Source: Acidobacteriota bacterium (lineage in GTDB: Bacteria; Acidobacteriota; UBA6911). Taken from it: a stretch of 60,980 nucleotides of DNA. Shown piece by piece: positions 60,866 through 60,980 of the stretch (positions are counted from its first letter, which is position 1; each line of letters starts with the position of its first letter). The position numbers and the translations under genes were made by a program. The notes under the pieces are model-generated. The model ran no database searches and was not told the origin of the DNA. It saw only the letters and a list, made by a program, of their open reading frames with translations. The stretch lies in contig JAFGTD010000237.1 in the NCBI GenBank assembly GCA_016934295.1, positions 1-60,980 on the forward strand. Direction: 5' to 3'.

Positions 60866-60980
60866 CGTTGCACGTTGGAATATGATACCGTTGCACGTTG
60901 CAGGCTAAAAACAAAAAGATCGTTGAACGTTAAAACATAAAACCGTTGAACGTGCTAACGTTCTAACGTGCGAACGTGAG
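60866..60980. repeat. AACGTT/ACGTGC-rich intergenic repeat, copy 3 (cut by window edge)
   Basis: GTTGCACGTTGG, then GTTGAACGTTAAAACATAAA, then GAACGTGCTAACGTTCTAAC and GTGCGAACGTGAG at the window end. From 60922 it matches bases 59604-59651 almost perfectly. It lies upstream of the VWFA-related gene. Confidence 0.75.

Noticed and set aside
38070-60980. CRISPR array
   Set aside because: The recurring palindromes are not evenly spaced, lie in separate intergenic gaps and have no spacers; no cas genes are near.
1-60980. tRNA or rRNA genes
   Set aside because: No cloverleaf with a TTCRA-type T loop and no conserved rRNA stretch was noticed by eye; a covariance-model scan would settle it.

Overview
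The window looks like chromosomal DNA of a Gram-negative, probably anaerobic bacterium. Outer-membrane polysaccharide export, signal peptides and an O-antigen-type flippase point to two membranes. Acetate kinase, a MetV/MetF methylenetetrahydrofolate reductase pair and an MvhD-type iron-sulfur protein suggest acetogenic or syntrophic C1 and lactate metabolism. A VWFA-related protein of the type common in Acidobacteriota lies at the right edge, and intergenic palindromes are very frequent. An Acidobacteriota/Aminicenantes-like or Desulfobacterota-like host fits, but no rRNA or other taxonomic marker is present, so this is a weak inference.

Region 1-30.25 kb (nearly all minus strand) is the assembly and decoration half of an exopolysaccharide locus: at least six glycosyltransferases, four P-loop sulfotransferases, a NodB-type deacetylase, an asparagine-synthase-like ligase, a FemAB-like acyltransferase, a Wzx-type flippase, and secreted beta-helix, NHL-repeat and lyase-like proteins. 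At 2.9-7.6 kb a fatty-acyl-AMP ligase, an acyl carrier protein and an MBOAT-SGNH fusion form a module laid out like DltA/C/B/D. Region 30.57-38.07 kb (plus strand) holds the export half: SLBB export protein, outer-membrane beta-barrel, Wzz-type chain-length protein, tyrosine autokinase, deacetylase and initiating sugar phosphotransferase. Many of these match the subfamilies known from exosortase/PEP-CTERM loci, yet no exosortase, PEP-CTERM tail or Wzy polymerase is visible here.

Region 38.5-44.2 kb is visibly GC-richer and carries a different programme: FAD-linked 2-hydroxyacid dehydrogenase, a four-cluster ferredoxin fused to an MvhD domain, a LarA-type racemase, MetV and MetF. It could pass electrons from lactate-like substrates into C1 reduction. 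An AT-rich patch follows (44.2-45.9 kb) with a fifth sulfotransferase and a perfect 36-bp inverted repeat.

Region 46-61 kb is a mosaic of small metabolic units separated by dispersed palindromic repeats: SDR plus DegT aminotransferase, tandem cupins, an MDR dehydrogenase, ketol-acid reductoisomerase, a polyamine set (agmatinase family, deoxyhypusine-synthase-like, ornithine/lysine decarboxylase-like) interrupted by an IS110 element, acetate kinase, and the VWFA-related protein. The same palindrome (stem GGGCGAAC/GTTCGCCC) occurs about ten times between 38 and 57 kb and even supplies one gene's stop codon. A second AACGTT-rich repeat family flanks ackA. No tRNA, rRNA or CRISPR array was seen.
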